Assembly: GCA_963970005.1 (NCBI GenBank)
Contig: CAXAMN010025694.1
Location: 26,737-90,736 of the forward strand
From: Durusdinium trenchii
Lineage: Eukaryota; Sar; Dinophyceae; Suessiales; Symbiodiniaceae
Direction: 5' to 3'
DNA length: 64,000 bases
Position numbers and translations under genes: made by a program. The notes beneath the pieces were generated by a model. The model had not been told where the DNA came from and did not search any database. It worked only from the letters and a program-made list of their open reading frames with translations. Of this stretch, positions 54,611 to 64,000 are shown in pieces; position 1 is the first letter of the stretch, and each line of letters starts with the position of its first letter.

Positions 54611-56719
54611 TTGCAGGAGCAGATCCTCAAGCAGCTGGAACTACGTGATCCAGTGCGAGCCTCAGGAGATGAAACCACAGCTATGGAAGTCGACCGAGTG
54701 ACAGAAGGCAAAAGCAAATACAAAGGAAAAGGAAAAGACAAAGGCAAAGGAAGCTGGTGGCAAGGAGCTTGGACCTTTGGAAGAGGTCGAGGCTATGGAA
54801 AAGGAAGGGGCAAAGGATAAGGTCGCGGTAAAGGAAAACCCAAAGGAAAGAACAAAGGAAAGAGTAAAGGCGGCAAGAAAGGAAGCAAAAGCAAGAGCAA
54901 CAACTACAACAGCTACAACCAGAAGTACAATGGAGGTGGCAACACGTGTTGGATTTGCAATCAACAAGGACATTGGGCACGAGATTGTCCACAGAGAGTG
55001 AACCAAGTTCAGAATCAGGCATTTCAGCAACAGCAGCCGATACCACCACCTTCAGCCACAGGTTCAGTGGCAAGTGCATCAACACAGAGCACAGTAGCAC
55101 ATCCCCATTCAGCTTATCGCTCAACGCAGTCAGCCACTACTGTTCGCAGAGTCTATGACATTGTATTCTCTGAGCCAAGCAGTGGACAGGTGAATATGGT
55201 GAACACGGAGTTCTACTTCCTGAGCACGGAGACTATGTATGAGCTCATGATTTCATCAATGACAAGTCCAAAAGAGAAGAATGATGCATTCTCATTCTAC
55301 AAGTGGTTCAACCACGAAATCGACATCAACGATGAGGGACAACTATGCGAAGGAGAAATGACCAAAGATGGCATTAAGGAACAGCGTGTCAGAGTGATCC
55401 TCGAGAACATCCCAGAAGAAGGCGAAGTGGAGACCATCATCATTGACAGCGGATCTGATGTGAGTTTACTGCCTAGAAGGTTTTACAGCGTGGACAAGAA
55501 CATCAAAGGTGAACACAAGCTGCAAGATTGCCAAGGACGAAAGCTCAACGTAGATGGGAGCAGAGAAAGTGAGATTGAGGTGTTCGACAGCCAAGGAACA
55601 CCTGTGACATTGAGACACCGGTTTTTGGTTGGAGAAGTGACAAGTTGCTTATTGAGCCTTGGTCAAGTACTGAAGAGTGGATGGACACTTCATCATGATC
55701 AACATGATCACGATCAACTTCGACTATGCTCACAGGATGCTTTGACGGAGATTCCGGTTGGCTACCGAGGCATGTCGTTAGCAATTCGAGGCACAGTTCG
55801 ACGAGTAGAAGATGAGGAAGGTGAAGAAGAGAATGATGAACCTGAAGTACCACTACATGTTCGAATGCTGGTCAAAAGCAAAGATGGTTTTGGATTTGAG
55901 ACAGAGCCTAACAACCTATGGAGGCATTGTGACAAGGAGACGGTGTTCATCAAGACCATAATCAACAAGTACACCGACATCAAGACCATTTGGGGAGAAA
56001 GATTTCCATACAGGAGCACATTCATCAGAGAGCTCAAAAGTGGAGAGCCTGAGCGCATTGGTCAATGGCAAATGGTGGAGTTCTGTGAGAACATCATGAG
56101 CAAACCCAACATGACAGAGGACGTCACTGAATGTGGAGGAATTAAATGGTTGGTGATGACCATCGCGAGCAACGACCTTTTTCACTTCGACAAGCTCTTC
56201 GAGATGATGGATGAGGACATTGTGAGTCCAATGGTTGGTGCAGCTGAAGCCGAGGCAAGATCACAAGGAGCTCATGGACTTCGACCAGAACAGCTAGACG
56301 AAGCAGCAGCGTCACAAGAACATGGTGAGAATGAACCAATGGAAGTGGCAAAAGAAGTTGTGGTGAACGAGATGACGCTTAGTGCTTATTCAGCTATGAA
56401 AGACCTCAGAGCAGCAGCCAAGTGGCTTGGAGTTTCAGGCAGTGGTTCAAAGCAAAAGATTCTTGACAGGTTGAACTACGTGATCAAACGTAAAGAACGA
56501 CGACAAGCGACACTACTAGCTCTTGAGCACATGAAGAAGGATGATCAACCTATTGAAGGACAACAAATTCCCAAACTTCCTTCCAAGCTTGAGAGACGAC
56601 TTCACAACTTGACGCACTTACCCTACAAGACATGGTGTGACATTTGTGCGATGGCAAAGGCCGGTTCAGATGGACTTTGGCACAACCTCTGGAGGAGATG
56701 CAATTTTGGTTTTGGTTGA
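54611..56719 (+). CDS. Copia-B nucleocapsid, protease and start of integrase
   Basis: A Lys-Gly-rich run (54700-54900, interrupted by a TAA near 54818) leads to the CCHC knuckle Cys-Trp-Ile-Cys...His...Cys at 54948-54989. The frame continues without stop to 56719. The protease has the intact triad Ile-Ile-Asp-Ser-Gly-Ser-Asp at about 55437-55460. After an acidic linker, Leu-Arg-Ala-Ala-Ala-Lys-Trp-Leu-Gly...Gly-Ser-Lys-Gln-Lys-Ile-Leu (about 56400-56475) is a SAP-like helix pair. The compact zinc motif His-x3-His-x6-Cys-x2-Cys (about 56605-56650) opens the integrase. The frame then shifts near 56660-56690. Confidence 0.8.
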
Positions 56720-57707
56720 TATGTGGACAAGGTACACAGAAGCTATCCCATTGAAGAAGACAACACAGAATGTCGCAGACGCCATCCTGAGTTTCCTAGG
56801 CAGGGTTGGCCAAGTTGAGAAAGTTGAATTGGTTTGCGACCAAGAGAAAGTTCTACTTGCAGGTCTTGAACTAGCAAAGGAGACAAGAACAAGAATGGGT
56901 TTGGCAACGACACTGGACATGAACAAAGCATTTGACAAGTCAAAGACAGCAGCAGCTGAAAGATACATTCAGACCATTCGCAACCAGGCAAGGGCACTCA
57001 TTTTGCACCTTGAGACAAAAGCTGGAGCCTACTTTGACCCCGAGCACGCAATTCACAGTTGGGCAGCCAGACACAGTGCATGGCTACTCAACAGGTATGC
57101 AGTCCATAGCACATTGAAGACAACACCATTTCAAGCACTTCACGGACGACCATATGGTGGACGAATTTGCGCTTTTGGTAGCACAGTTTTTGCCCTAGAT
57201 GAGCACAAGTCCAAGTATGAAAGAAGATGACTGAGAGGCATTTGGCTAGGAAAAGATGGAGCCGATCAAGACATTGTTGCATTTGAAGATTCCCGATTGG
57301 TGAGAACAAGAGCGGTTCGGCTATGTGCAAAGGAGTTGGAGAAAGAACTTTTGATTGGACTGGAAATCCTTCCTGGTTCCATGAAGAAAGCAGCAACGCA
57401 TGGTTCAATGAAAGTCAAGCTACGTGAACTACCTTCACCAGAAGTTCTTCCTTTCAAAGTGATGGATGCTGAGGCCAAAGAAGTGATGGACTACCACGAA
57501 GCCCATCCGGACAGCGACCAAGAGTACACGCCTAGTGTCGGAGGCAGGGCAGATGACAGAGAAGCACAGGAAGAAAGTGCATCAAAGAAGGCCCGAACAG
57601 ATGACGGACCTGGTCGTGGAAGCAACGAGCCCATGGAGGCAAATGATGCAGCGGAAGACAAGAAGCATGGACTAGAAGACAAAGAAGAACAACCTCCCAA
57701 ACAGTGA
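56637..57707 (+). pseudogene. Copia-B integrase core and C-terminal region
   Basis: The frame 56637-57230 carries the DDE core: first Asp in Gln-Met-Asp-Phe-Gly, second in Val-Cys-Asp-Gln-Glu, Glu in Ala-Ala-Glu-Arg-Tyr-Ile-Gln-Thr. It continues through Pro-Phe-Gln-Ala-Leu-His-Gly-Arg and a Gly-Ser-Thr-Val-Phe segment. A TGA at 57228-57230 (Arg-Arg-stop-Leu-Arg-Gly) interrupts the frame, which then continues openly to 57707 with an acidic, Ser/Glu-rich tail. CGA to TGA by one C-to-T change explains the stop. All three catalytic residues survive. Confidence 0.8.
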
Positions 57708-58790
57708 GGAGACTACAGAAAGACCACCCAAGCGGCGAGAACTACATTCCCCAACTTGGGCCAGGAAACATCAACATGGTGGAAGAGAACGACGACGTGT
57801 ACGTGGATGAGCAGATAGACCTTTTGGAAGCATGGACCTTTGACCTTGAGCATCGCCCGGAGCTCGAGGTGGAGATGGACACAGATGAAAAGTCATTTGG
57901 TGATCGAGCTGAACGTGATGGACCTCCTATTGTGAGAGAAGATGAACTCAATGAACTTGACCAGAAAGCAACGTTAGAAGAGATCAGCAGTAGCAGTAGC
58001 AGATGACACCACAGATGAAGAACCTCTTTTGTTGGACACTGTGTTTTCGACTGGCGGTTCAGAGGCATGTGGAAGAGAAGATGCCGTATAGTGGCACGCG
58101 AATATTGCGCAGGCAACACAGATGAGAACCAATTCAGCCCAACACCAGCAGGGTTCACGATGAGATTGGTTTTGGTTCTTGGAAAGTTTTTCAACCTATG
58201 CTTGTTTGTGGCAGACATCAAAGATGCTTTTCTTTCAGTAAAGCAGCGAGAGTCGGTGGAAGTGATTGTCCCTAGCTGGGTAAGAGACCTGGCACACGGA
58301 GAGCGAGCAGACAATCCCTTGCTGACAGCAGAACGCTGGCGACTACTCAAATGTTTGCCAGGGCAGAGATGCAGCTTTGAGATGGAGTGAACACTTCAAG
58401 GAGTTGGTTGAGAAGATGAGCTTCGAGAGCTACAAGGGAATGCCAACAGTATTCAAGCATTCCACGAGAAAGATGTTTTTGATGATCCATGTGGACGATG
58501 TTTTGGTGGCAAGTGGAGTCGAAGACTGGACATAGTTCAGCGAGATGGTGAGAAAGCAACTGACCATGAATGCCGAAGGACCCTTTGAGTACGGCAGCAA
58601 CAATTTTCTAGTACCTGAAGAAGAAAGTGGTCTTGGCAACGCAGGGAATCTTTGTGCGACCAAATCCTTCCTACATCAAGAAGATGGTAGAGCTACTTGA
58701 GCTACATGGAAAGAAGACCAAGACATTGCCAAACCACAGCAACCTCGAGGTGTACGACAAGGACAACATCAAGGAGCATGAATGACTCAA
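57704..58790 (+). pseudogene. Copia-B reverse transcriptase, fragmented
   Basis: An acidic linker (57704-58006) ends at a TGA. The frame from 58067 reads Arg-Ile-Val-Ala-Arg-Glu-Tyr, then motif A Val-Ala-Asp-Ile-Lys-Asp-Ala-Phe (about 58208-58235) and Leu-Pro-Gly-Gln-Arg (about 58353-58370), and stops at 58390. After a shift the catalytic box Ile-His-Val-Asp-Asp-Val-Leu lies at about 58485-58505. A third frame carries the region up to about 58780. The Asp residues needed for catalysis are present, but at least three frame breaks separate them. Confidence 0.8.
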
Positions 58791-58806
58791 CGCGGAAGAC
58801 CAACGA

Positions 58807-59318
58807 ATGTTTCGATCTGGTTTGGAGTTGGCACTTTACATAGCACAAGATCGACCAGACATCCAACTGTCTTTGAAGACTTTGTCAGCCTACATGGCTG
58901 GAGGAACGAAGTTGGCATACACAGCTTTGAGACACCTTGGAAGCTATCTTCAAGGAACACAAGATGCCGGAGTTTTGCTGACACAACTCAAGCGATTTGG
59001 AGTGACAAGTGACCATTGGAGCAACCGAGAAGACAGAAAGAACTACAACCTCGAAGTCTTCACGGATGCCAATTGGGCAGGATGCAAGGTAAGCAGAAAG
59101 TCGCACTTTCCAGTGCAGAGTCCGAACTTTATGCAAGCTGCAGTGGCGTTGCAGAGATGCTACATGTTGGATCCCTACTGAAGTTTCTAGTCGGAGCCAA
59201 TGAAGTTCAGATGACAGCTTTCAGTGACGACAGTTCAGCAGCCAGAGGCATCACGCAACGAGCTGGACAGGGCAAGCTTTAGCACATTCATATCCGCAAC
59301 CTTTGGGTTCAAAATCTT
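58807..59318 (+). pseudogene. Copia-B RT connection and RNase H with internal deletion
   Basis: The frame from 58807 has the copia connection motif (Ala-Gln-Asp-Arg-Pro-Asp-Ile-Gln-Leu-Ser) and the first RNase H Asp (Phe-Thr-Asp-Ala-Asn-Trp-Ala-Gly, about 59060-59085). The next motif, Leu-Ser-Ser-Ala-Glu-Ser-Glu-Leu (about 59103-59130), follows after only about 8 codons and in another frame. Copia RNase H normally has roughly 25-30 residues there, so about 20 codons are deleted. Asp-Asp-Ser-Ser-Ala-Ala (about 59225-59245) supplies the third acidic site. A TAG at 59279-59281 splits the end of the domain. Confidence 0.75.
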
Positions 59319-59864
59319 GTGAGAGAAAAGTTTGTGAGATTGCTGAGAGTTCCCACAGCAATCAATCCAGCAGACTTGAACACAAAGAAGCTATCACAAG
59401 AGAGACGAAAGAAGTTGATGAACCTCATTCCAATGGGCAATCAAAACGGTGTAGAGATTGAAACCATCGAGACCATCCCAAGAGAAGTGACCAAGATCTT
59501 GAGAGTGATTTTAGCTGGAAGCACATGTTTCTTGCAGGGATGCACAAACCTTGCAGTGTCAGGTGACATGACGGTGAACGACATCATCACGATCAGAAAT
59601 CTGGTGATCCTAGCGCTGACGCTCATGATCGTCTACTTGACGAATGCACTGCGGGTACAACGACATCGACTACAGTTCACTGAGGAACTATATCGAGAGC
59701 TATCCCGACGAGTTCGCGACTACAGAGACAGCAGCTCTTCATCGACCTCAACATCACAAGAGAGTGGACCTTTTGTTTCAGGACTGACAGAAGGCAGACC
59801 CCGCAGAGCAAGACAGAGAATGACGCCTGGAGAAGCAACGCGACTTGGAATACGACCACCATGA
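59319..59864 (+). CDS. Copia-B post-RNase H extension with hydrophobic segments
   Basis: The first part is the usual copia end (Arg-Val-Pro-Thr-Ala-Ile-Asn-Pro-Ala-Asp and Asn-Thr-Lys-Lys-Leu). About residues 58-78 are moderately hydrophobic with two Cys. Residues about 92-112 (Leu-Val-Ile-Leu-Ala-Leu-Thr-Leu-Met-Ile-Val-Tyr) form a convincing membrane helix, followed by a basic, Ser-rich tail. Copia-A has a comparable hydrophobic extension at the same place, so it is a shared module. Confidence 0.65.
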   Translation: MREKFVRLLRVPTAINPADLNTKKLSQERRKKLMNLIPMGNQNGVEIETIETIPREVTKILRVILAGSTCFLQGCTNLAVSGDMTVNDIITIRNLVILALTLMIVYLTNALRVQRHRLQFTEELYRELSRRVRDYRDSSSSSTSTSQESGPFVSGLTEGRPRRARQRMTPGEATRLGIRPP

Positions 59865-59920
59865 GCACCTGGACTACTTGCAGAACTAGGTGAACAATTT
59901 GTGGAGGCATTTGGGCCAAT

Positions 59921-61298
59921 GTGAACCCTATGAGGCATGAAGGAGGCCTAGCACTCTTTCCAATACCATTTAGAGGAAGAAGTGGTGAGAGAACCTATGA
60001 GACCACGATCCAAGAGCAACAACAACGAGAAGAAGCAGTTCCTGAAGAACCGAGTCCAGAGGACACCTTGATGCAGCCAGGTACAGGTTCAAGGTTTGAT
60101 GTTTTCACACAAACTGGCCAGAGTCAAGAAGAAGAACCTGGTGACACAGAAGAAGGAGATGGAGGACCTCGACGCCGAGTACACCATGAAGCAACACATG
60201 GAACAGCAAACCCTGATGAAGAAGATGACCGACCACATCGAGAAGGACAACAAGATTTACAGCATGTTTTCAGGACAGTGACTTCATTCTTTGGACATCA
60301 TGAAGAAGAAGAAGGAGAAGAACAACAACTACATCATCAAAGCAGATCAACCACATCTTGGAGGAGAAGTTCGACGAGTTCAACGACGACTACCAGACCC
60401 ATCTAATCTCGGACAAGGACGCCAAGGACATGGAGGAGAAGATCACGACAGTGGACCAGAAGAACTGACATGGTCAAGCAGTGAACAAGCAGACCATGAT
60501 TGGGAGCAAGAAAGAGAGCTCATTGCAGCGAGAGAGGAAACCAGAAGGAACCACGTGGTCGACATCGAGAACATGCACTGGCAGATGTTGGAACATTCTT
60601 CACAGAGGCTGGGACATATCCTAGCAGATGGAGGAGAGGAGACGAACAATGAAGAACTGGAGCGAATTGTTTTTTCAAGACCAGAGATTTCCAGCTGGTA
60701 CAGAGAACAACTACTGCTGATAGGAGAAGGAGTGGAAACGCATTTGACAATTGCAGCACGAGAACTTTACCACTTCATCAACACGATCCTGGACACAGCA
60801 ATGAATCGACGAGGTACAGTACTCAACGGCGACATGGTGGGAAGACTTTTCACTTTGAGAAATGAGATTCTAGCAGCAATCGATGATTGCCAAGCACCAG
60901 AAGGCTACAGGCGAAGCATTCTGTTCGCCAAGAGACTACAACGACTTGAGCGCGAAGCAATCGAACAAGGAGCTGATGCAGCGGCAGCAGAACATCCAGA
61001 TGAAGAAGAAGCTGAGGCAGCAAGACAAGAGTTCATCAGGCAGCATACCTCAGGAGAGAGGACTGATCTTGGCAGCCAAGATGACAACAACGCACTACTA
61101 CGATTTCTACCACCTGAAGCTGATGCAATCGACGACGATGTGACGATGGAGTACGTGAACATGGACGACGTCAATGTCATCGAGCTTGGCAGTTCATCAA
61201 ACAGCGTCTCAAGACAAGCTGACATGCGGCCACAGGCAGTGAGACGCTTTGATGATGGAGGAGAAGGAGAACAAGAAGACAAAGAGGTGAGAACCTGA
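59921..61298 (+). CDS. Copia-B accessory ORFs (charged, coiled-coil-like)
   Basis: Overlapping frames 59921-60406, 60096-60281 and 60291-61298 encode Glu/Asp/Gln/Lys-rich sequence. The best frame (335 codons) is helical with Leu heptads at about residues 70-220 and an acidic C-terminus ending near 61298. The overlaps suggest a single protein broken by one or two shifts in GAA/AAG-rich sequence. It occupies the position of the Copia-A charged ORFs at 28836-29850. No family is recognised. Confidence 0.5.
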
Positions 61299-61418
61299 CA
61301 GAACCAACAGCCAGGAGACGTGAGCACAATGAAAGGCAGTTGAATTTGCAAGCCTGTTTGAGATTCTAACTCACAGTAAGACTTAAGAAAGGTTTGGCCA
61401 GATTCGGCCATCTAGCCA

Positions 61419-61429
61419 AAAGGCAGGGT
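61419..61429 (+). promoter_or_regulatory. Copia-B polypurine tract
   Basis: AAAGGCAGGGT-type purine-rich sequence (AAAAGGCAGGG) directly precedes the 3' LTR. This is the expected place for plus-strand priming. Confidence 0.65.
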
Positions 61430-61534
61430 TGATCACAGACACTCATGCACATGCAAAGCATTCATGAGAGCCCAACACCGCAGCGGCTTTTACAAGCCAA
61501 GTGGAGGTGAAATAGACCGCCGCTGTGTTTGACA
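61430..61534 (+). repeat. Copia-B 3' LTR (105 bp)
   Basis: Begins TGATCACAGACAC and ends GTTTGACA. Five differences from the 5' LTR, three of them C/T transitions. Confidence 0.9.
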
Positions 61535-62594
61535 GCATCTGGTGGTCCTGGTGGATCAATATATAGCAACTCATGAGCCAAGCAGGATGGAGAAAGGCTT
61601 GAAAATAATCCGGGCACTGAGGCCCTGGCCCCTCCAAGGGGCAGGGGGCCTAACGCGAAATATACATAGGTATACCGGTATACCGCGGTATACCTCAGAC
61701 CCGTCTCATTCTACAGTGGGAATGTTCACGTGGATGCAAAATGGATTTCGACAAACCGCCGAACCTGACTTCAGGGTGTTGCTACGTGCGCTTTGGAGCC
61801 TGGGTGCTGGTGACCTGTTGTGAGGCTGACACTGTGTCATGCAGCGCAATGTCACGCTGAGATCGGGTCATGCGCGTTGGGGACGTTGGCTCGCCAACAT
61901 TCATGACATGACGTTGTCCCAACATGGCCCTGGCGGGCTGCCTTCGCCATTTTCCCATTTCACAAGTGCCCATCGAGGCTATCGTGTGAGACGAGATTTT
62001 GTGGGCTGCGTCATTTTGTTTCGCATATTGTTTCATTTGCCTCCATAGCACGCCCTACATGTGAATGCGAATGGTTGTGACGTGTGACGGAGGGCTCCCG
62101 GTTTGCCAATAAACATGTATACAACGAGCAAGCGCAGGGTATGCGCAGGCCAAATGTCACATGGATGGGACGGGGGATGCGGCAAGAAAAGAATCGTGTG
62201 GGTTAAGGTTTTCCCTGAAGCCGTTTTGGCTTGATGCAATTTCATTTGGCGAACGAAAGGAAGCTGCCATCATTCCAACGTATGCGAAGAAGAATTTGAA
62301 GGCGGGGGTGGGCCCCCCGTAAGGCCATGAAAGCAGCAGTTCTTGCACCACTAGCCTGAGGCCATCCAGATTGCCGTGTCCGATGCCGCCCAAAGATGGG
62401 AACGTATGGGCCCCTACCCGAAGTGCCAGAAAACTTTGAGGAACAATGTCCACAGCTGTGAAATAAACTATTTAGGACGTTCACAATCAAGTGACTTCGA
62501 TTGCATTCAGCTGATGCCGAGGTTGTGCGCCACAAGGCCGGGATACTTTTTGTTCTGGGGCGCGTTAACAGACAGATGAGCAGACCTTTGTCAG
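61535..62594. other. No convincing gene
   Basis: A cluster of GGTATACC palindromes lies at 61667-61692. Frames open on both strands around 62240-62810 look like chance ORFs. A short ATG frame at about 62390-62446 could be a first exon of the Gly/Tyr-rich gene, but this is unsupported. Confidence 0.35.
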
Positions 62595-62711
62595 GGCTAC
62601 ACAAGTGCAGTCGATGGGGGCTATGGCGGTGCGCCTGGGCAGGGTGCCATCGTCGGTTACACTGGAAAAAGCGGTGGCTACGGTGGCTATGGCGGCTATG
62701 GAGGGTATCAG
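62595..62711 (+). CDS. Gly/Tyr-rich exon of a glycine-rich protein
   Basis: A 117-nt segment (39 codons) lies between a TTTGTCAG acceptor and a CAG|GTTGGT donor. It encodes Gly-Gly-Tyr repeats (at least four GGY units) with a Pro-Gly-Gln-Gly insert and no stop. Such low-complexity GGY tracts are found in glycine-rich RNA-binding proteins and some cell-wall or prion-like proteins. No RRM was found nearby, so the family is open. Confidence 0.5.
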
Positions 62712-63206
62712 GTTGGTTGCGACGAATTTGTCGGGTGGGTATGTTTCTTTGTTTGCTGGTGCGTGTTGGTAGCTCGCTTGGCTTCATTCGGGTTGCTTTG
62801 AATAATCGTAACACACCCTCACAGTTGCAATCGCTTGGCCAACCATCCTCACCCGTTCAAAACGAACAAACTTAAATTTTACAATTTTTCCCGAATGCGT
62901 AGCGAAGGGTTCCCGTTTATAGTTGGGGGTCTGGGGGTTGGAGCTGTGTTCGCGTGGCTTGCGTCGTGTCGTCGTCTCTCGTCGTCTCTCGTCGTCTGTC
63001 GTCGTCTCTGGTCGTTTGTCGTCGTCGTCGCGTCTCAAATTTGCTGCCATTGGGGGAAGCTTTTGCAAGGGACTTTGCATGGACGTGTCACGTGTCAGTT
63101 TGCGTCGCTATTCCATTGTGATTTGCATGACACCGACATGTCGCGCAAGAAACGTGATGCATTTCGCTGCACAGGCGCAGCGTTTTGTGAGATCCGCAGT
63201 TTTGCG
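62712..63206. other. Probably intron or intergenic; CGTCGT microsatellite
   Basis: GTCGTCTCT-type units occur at about 62966-63030. No gene is seen. Confidence 0.4.
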
Positions 63207-63690
63207 CAGTGCCATTGGGATTAGCGTTTGGAGAGTCGTGTTTTTGGGGTGTTGGATGTGGCCGTGCCATTGGGATTTGCGTTTCAGGGTGTGGCATGGA
63301 AGCTCTGTTTTCGTGACAAGTCTCAGCTGAAATGGCGATTTTGGTGGATGGGAGTGTGCTCTGAACGGGTCGAAATCATGCCAGTGCCATTGGGATTAGC
63401 GTTGGGAGAGTCGTGTTTTTGGGGTGTTGGATGTGGCCGTGCCATTGGGATTTGCGTTGCAGGGTGTGGCATCGAAGCTCTGTTTTCGTGACAAGTCTCA
63501 GCTGAAATGGCGATTGTGGTGGATGGGAGGGTCGAAATCCTGCCAGTGCCATTGGGATTAGCGTTTGGAGAGTCGTGTTTTTGGGGTGTTGGATGTGGCC
63601 GTGCCATTGGGATTTGCGTTTCAGGGTGTGGCATGGAAGCTCTGTTTTCGTGACAAGTCTCAGCTGAAATGGCGATTGTGGTGGATGGGA
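63207..63690. repeat. Satellite array, 162-175 bp unit, three copies
   Basis: Units start CAGTGCCATTGGGATTAGCG at 63207, 63382 and 63544. Within each unit GTGCCATTGGGATT occurs twice, so the unit has an internal duplication. Minus-strand His/Pro-rich ORFs are repeat translations. Confidence 0.95.
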
Positions 63691-63700
63691 GTGTGTTCGT

Positions 63701-63900
63701 TTTGAGGAAGTCTCACACGAAACGCTCGTTTTGGAGACTGGACGTGTGACTTTTGGAGCAAGTCTCGTACGAAACGCTCGTTGTGGAGACTTGATGTGTG
63801 AGTTTTTGAGGAAGTGTCGTACGAAAGGCTCGTTTTGGAGAATTCACGTGTGACTTGTGGAGGAAGTCTCACACGAAATGCTTGTTTTGGAGACTTGACG
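63701..63900. repeat. Tandem array, about 50-58 bp unit, four copies
   Basis: Units of the type GAGGAAGTCTCACACGAAAC, GCTCGTTTTGGAGAC, then GTGTGACTT vary at several positions. Confidence 0.9.
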
Positions 63901-64000
63901 CCTACAAGAGTGTCCCACAAGAGTTTCCTACAAGAGTGACCCACAAGAGTGTCCTACAAGAGTGTCCTACAAGAGTGTCCCAGAAGAGTGTCCCACAAGA
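63901..64000. repeat. 15-bp tandem array, running off the window
   Basis: ACAAGAGTGTCC(C/T)AC units, at least six, continue to the last base. Confidence 0.95.

Larger units (their letters stand above)
52739..61534 (+). mobile_element. Copia-B: full-length but decayed Ty1/copia retrotransposon
   Basis: Two 105-bp LTRs starting TG and ending CA (52739-52843 and 61430-61534) differ at 5 positions. A primer-binding site follows the 5' LTR and a purine-rich tract precedes the 3' LTR. Order: gag, CCHC knuckle, protease (Asp-Ser-Gly intact), SAP-like segment, integrase, RT (HVDD), RNase H, hydrophobic ORF, accessory ORFs. Many frameshifts and stops break it, so it is non-autonomous now. The 5-bp flanks (AGACT left, GCATC right) do not match, which suggests loss of the duplication or recombination between elements. 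Confidence 0.9.

Noticed and set aside
52734-61539. 5-bp target-site duplication for Copia-B
   Set aside because: The flanks AGACT and GCATC do not match, and no shifted alignment of the LTR ends gives a match.
1-64000. Dinoflagellate spliced-leader relics, CRISPR arrays, bacterial operons, rRNA or tRNA genes
   Set aside because: None was noticed on reading. This was by eye, so a diverged spliced-leader relic could be missed.

Overview
The window looks like nuclear DNA of a dinoflagellate, probably related to Symbiodiniaceae. This is inferred from style, not from a marker gene: exons bounded by GT, GC and GA donors with AG acceptors, Ty1/copia elements whose gag carries long Lys-Gly runs, very low gene density, many microsatellites and minisatellites, and a cytosine DNA methyltransferase carried on mobile DNA. 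No rRNA, tRNA, CRISPR array or bacterial operon was seen. I did not notice a full dinoflagellate spliced-leader sequence.

Left part (1-27000): sparse, intron-rich host-like DNA. It holds the end of an acidic protein (2-244), a LINE reverse transcriptase tail (742-1083), exon-like pieces of unknown function (2470-3574), a possible 2-oxoglutarate/Fe(II) oxygenase (4914-5503) and a long plus-strand coiled-coil gene scattered as small exons from about 6.2 to 21.3 kb. Its introns hold (CGTT)n, a Gly-Thr-Gly-type minisatellite, CTAGTAGC repeats and a 44-bp-arm hairpin. From 21.3 to 27.0 kb I see no convincing gene.

Central part (27001-51890): a decayed Ty1/copia element (Copia-A) on the minus strand, in the order gag, protease, integrase, RT, RNase H, membrane-segment extension and accessory ORFs. 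It is broken by two later insertions. The smaller (31416-32268, 853 bp) is a foldback-like element flanked by an exact 12-bp duplication, inside the RT. The larger (33404-48348, 14945 bp) is the main discovery. It has an exact 8-bp target-site duplication and imperfect 22-bp terminal inverted repeats, and cutting it out restores the Copia-A reading frame. It carries three open minus-strand genes: a hAT-like DDE transposase (five-exon model, 1383 aa), an unrecognised 1163-aa protein and a cytosine-C5 DNA methyltransferase (about 787 aa). It therefore looks like a large DNA transposon with methyltransferase cargo, not a methyltransferase-bearing retrotransposon.

Right part (51891-64000): a second, complete but decayed copia element on the plus strand (Copia-B, 52739-61534), with 105-bp LTRs, a primer-binding site and a purine-rich tract. 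It lies head to head with Copia-A. After it come non-coding DNA, one Gly/Tyr-rich exon (62595-62711) and three adjacent tandem arrays that run off the end of the window.

Inferred order of events: Copia-A inserted and began to decay, with C-to-T-type losses such as a protease DSG to DLG change and in-frame stops. The foldback element and the large transposon then inserted into it. The large transposon's ORFs have no internal stops, so it is probably the youngest layer.
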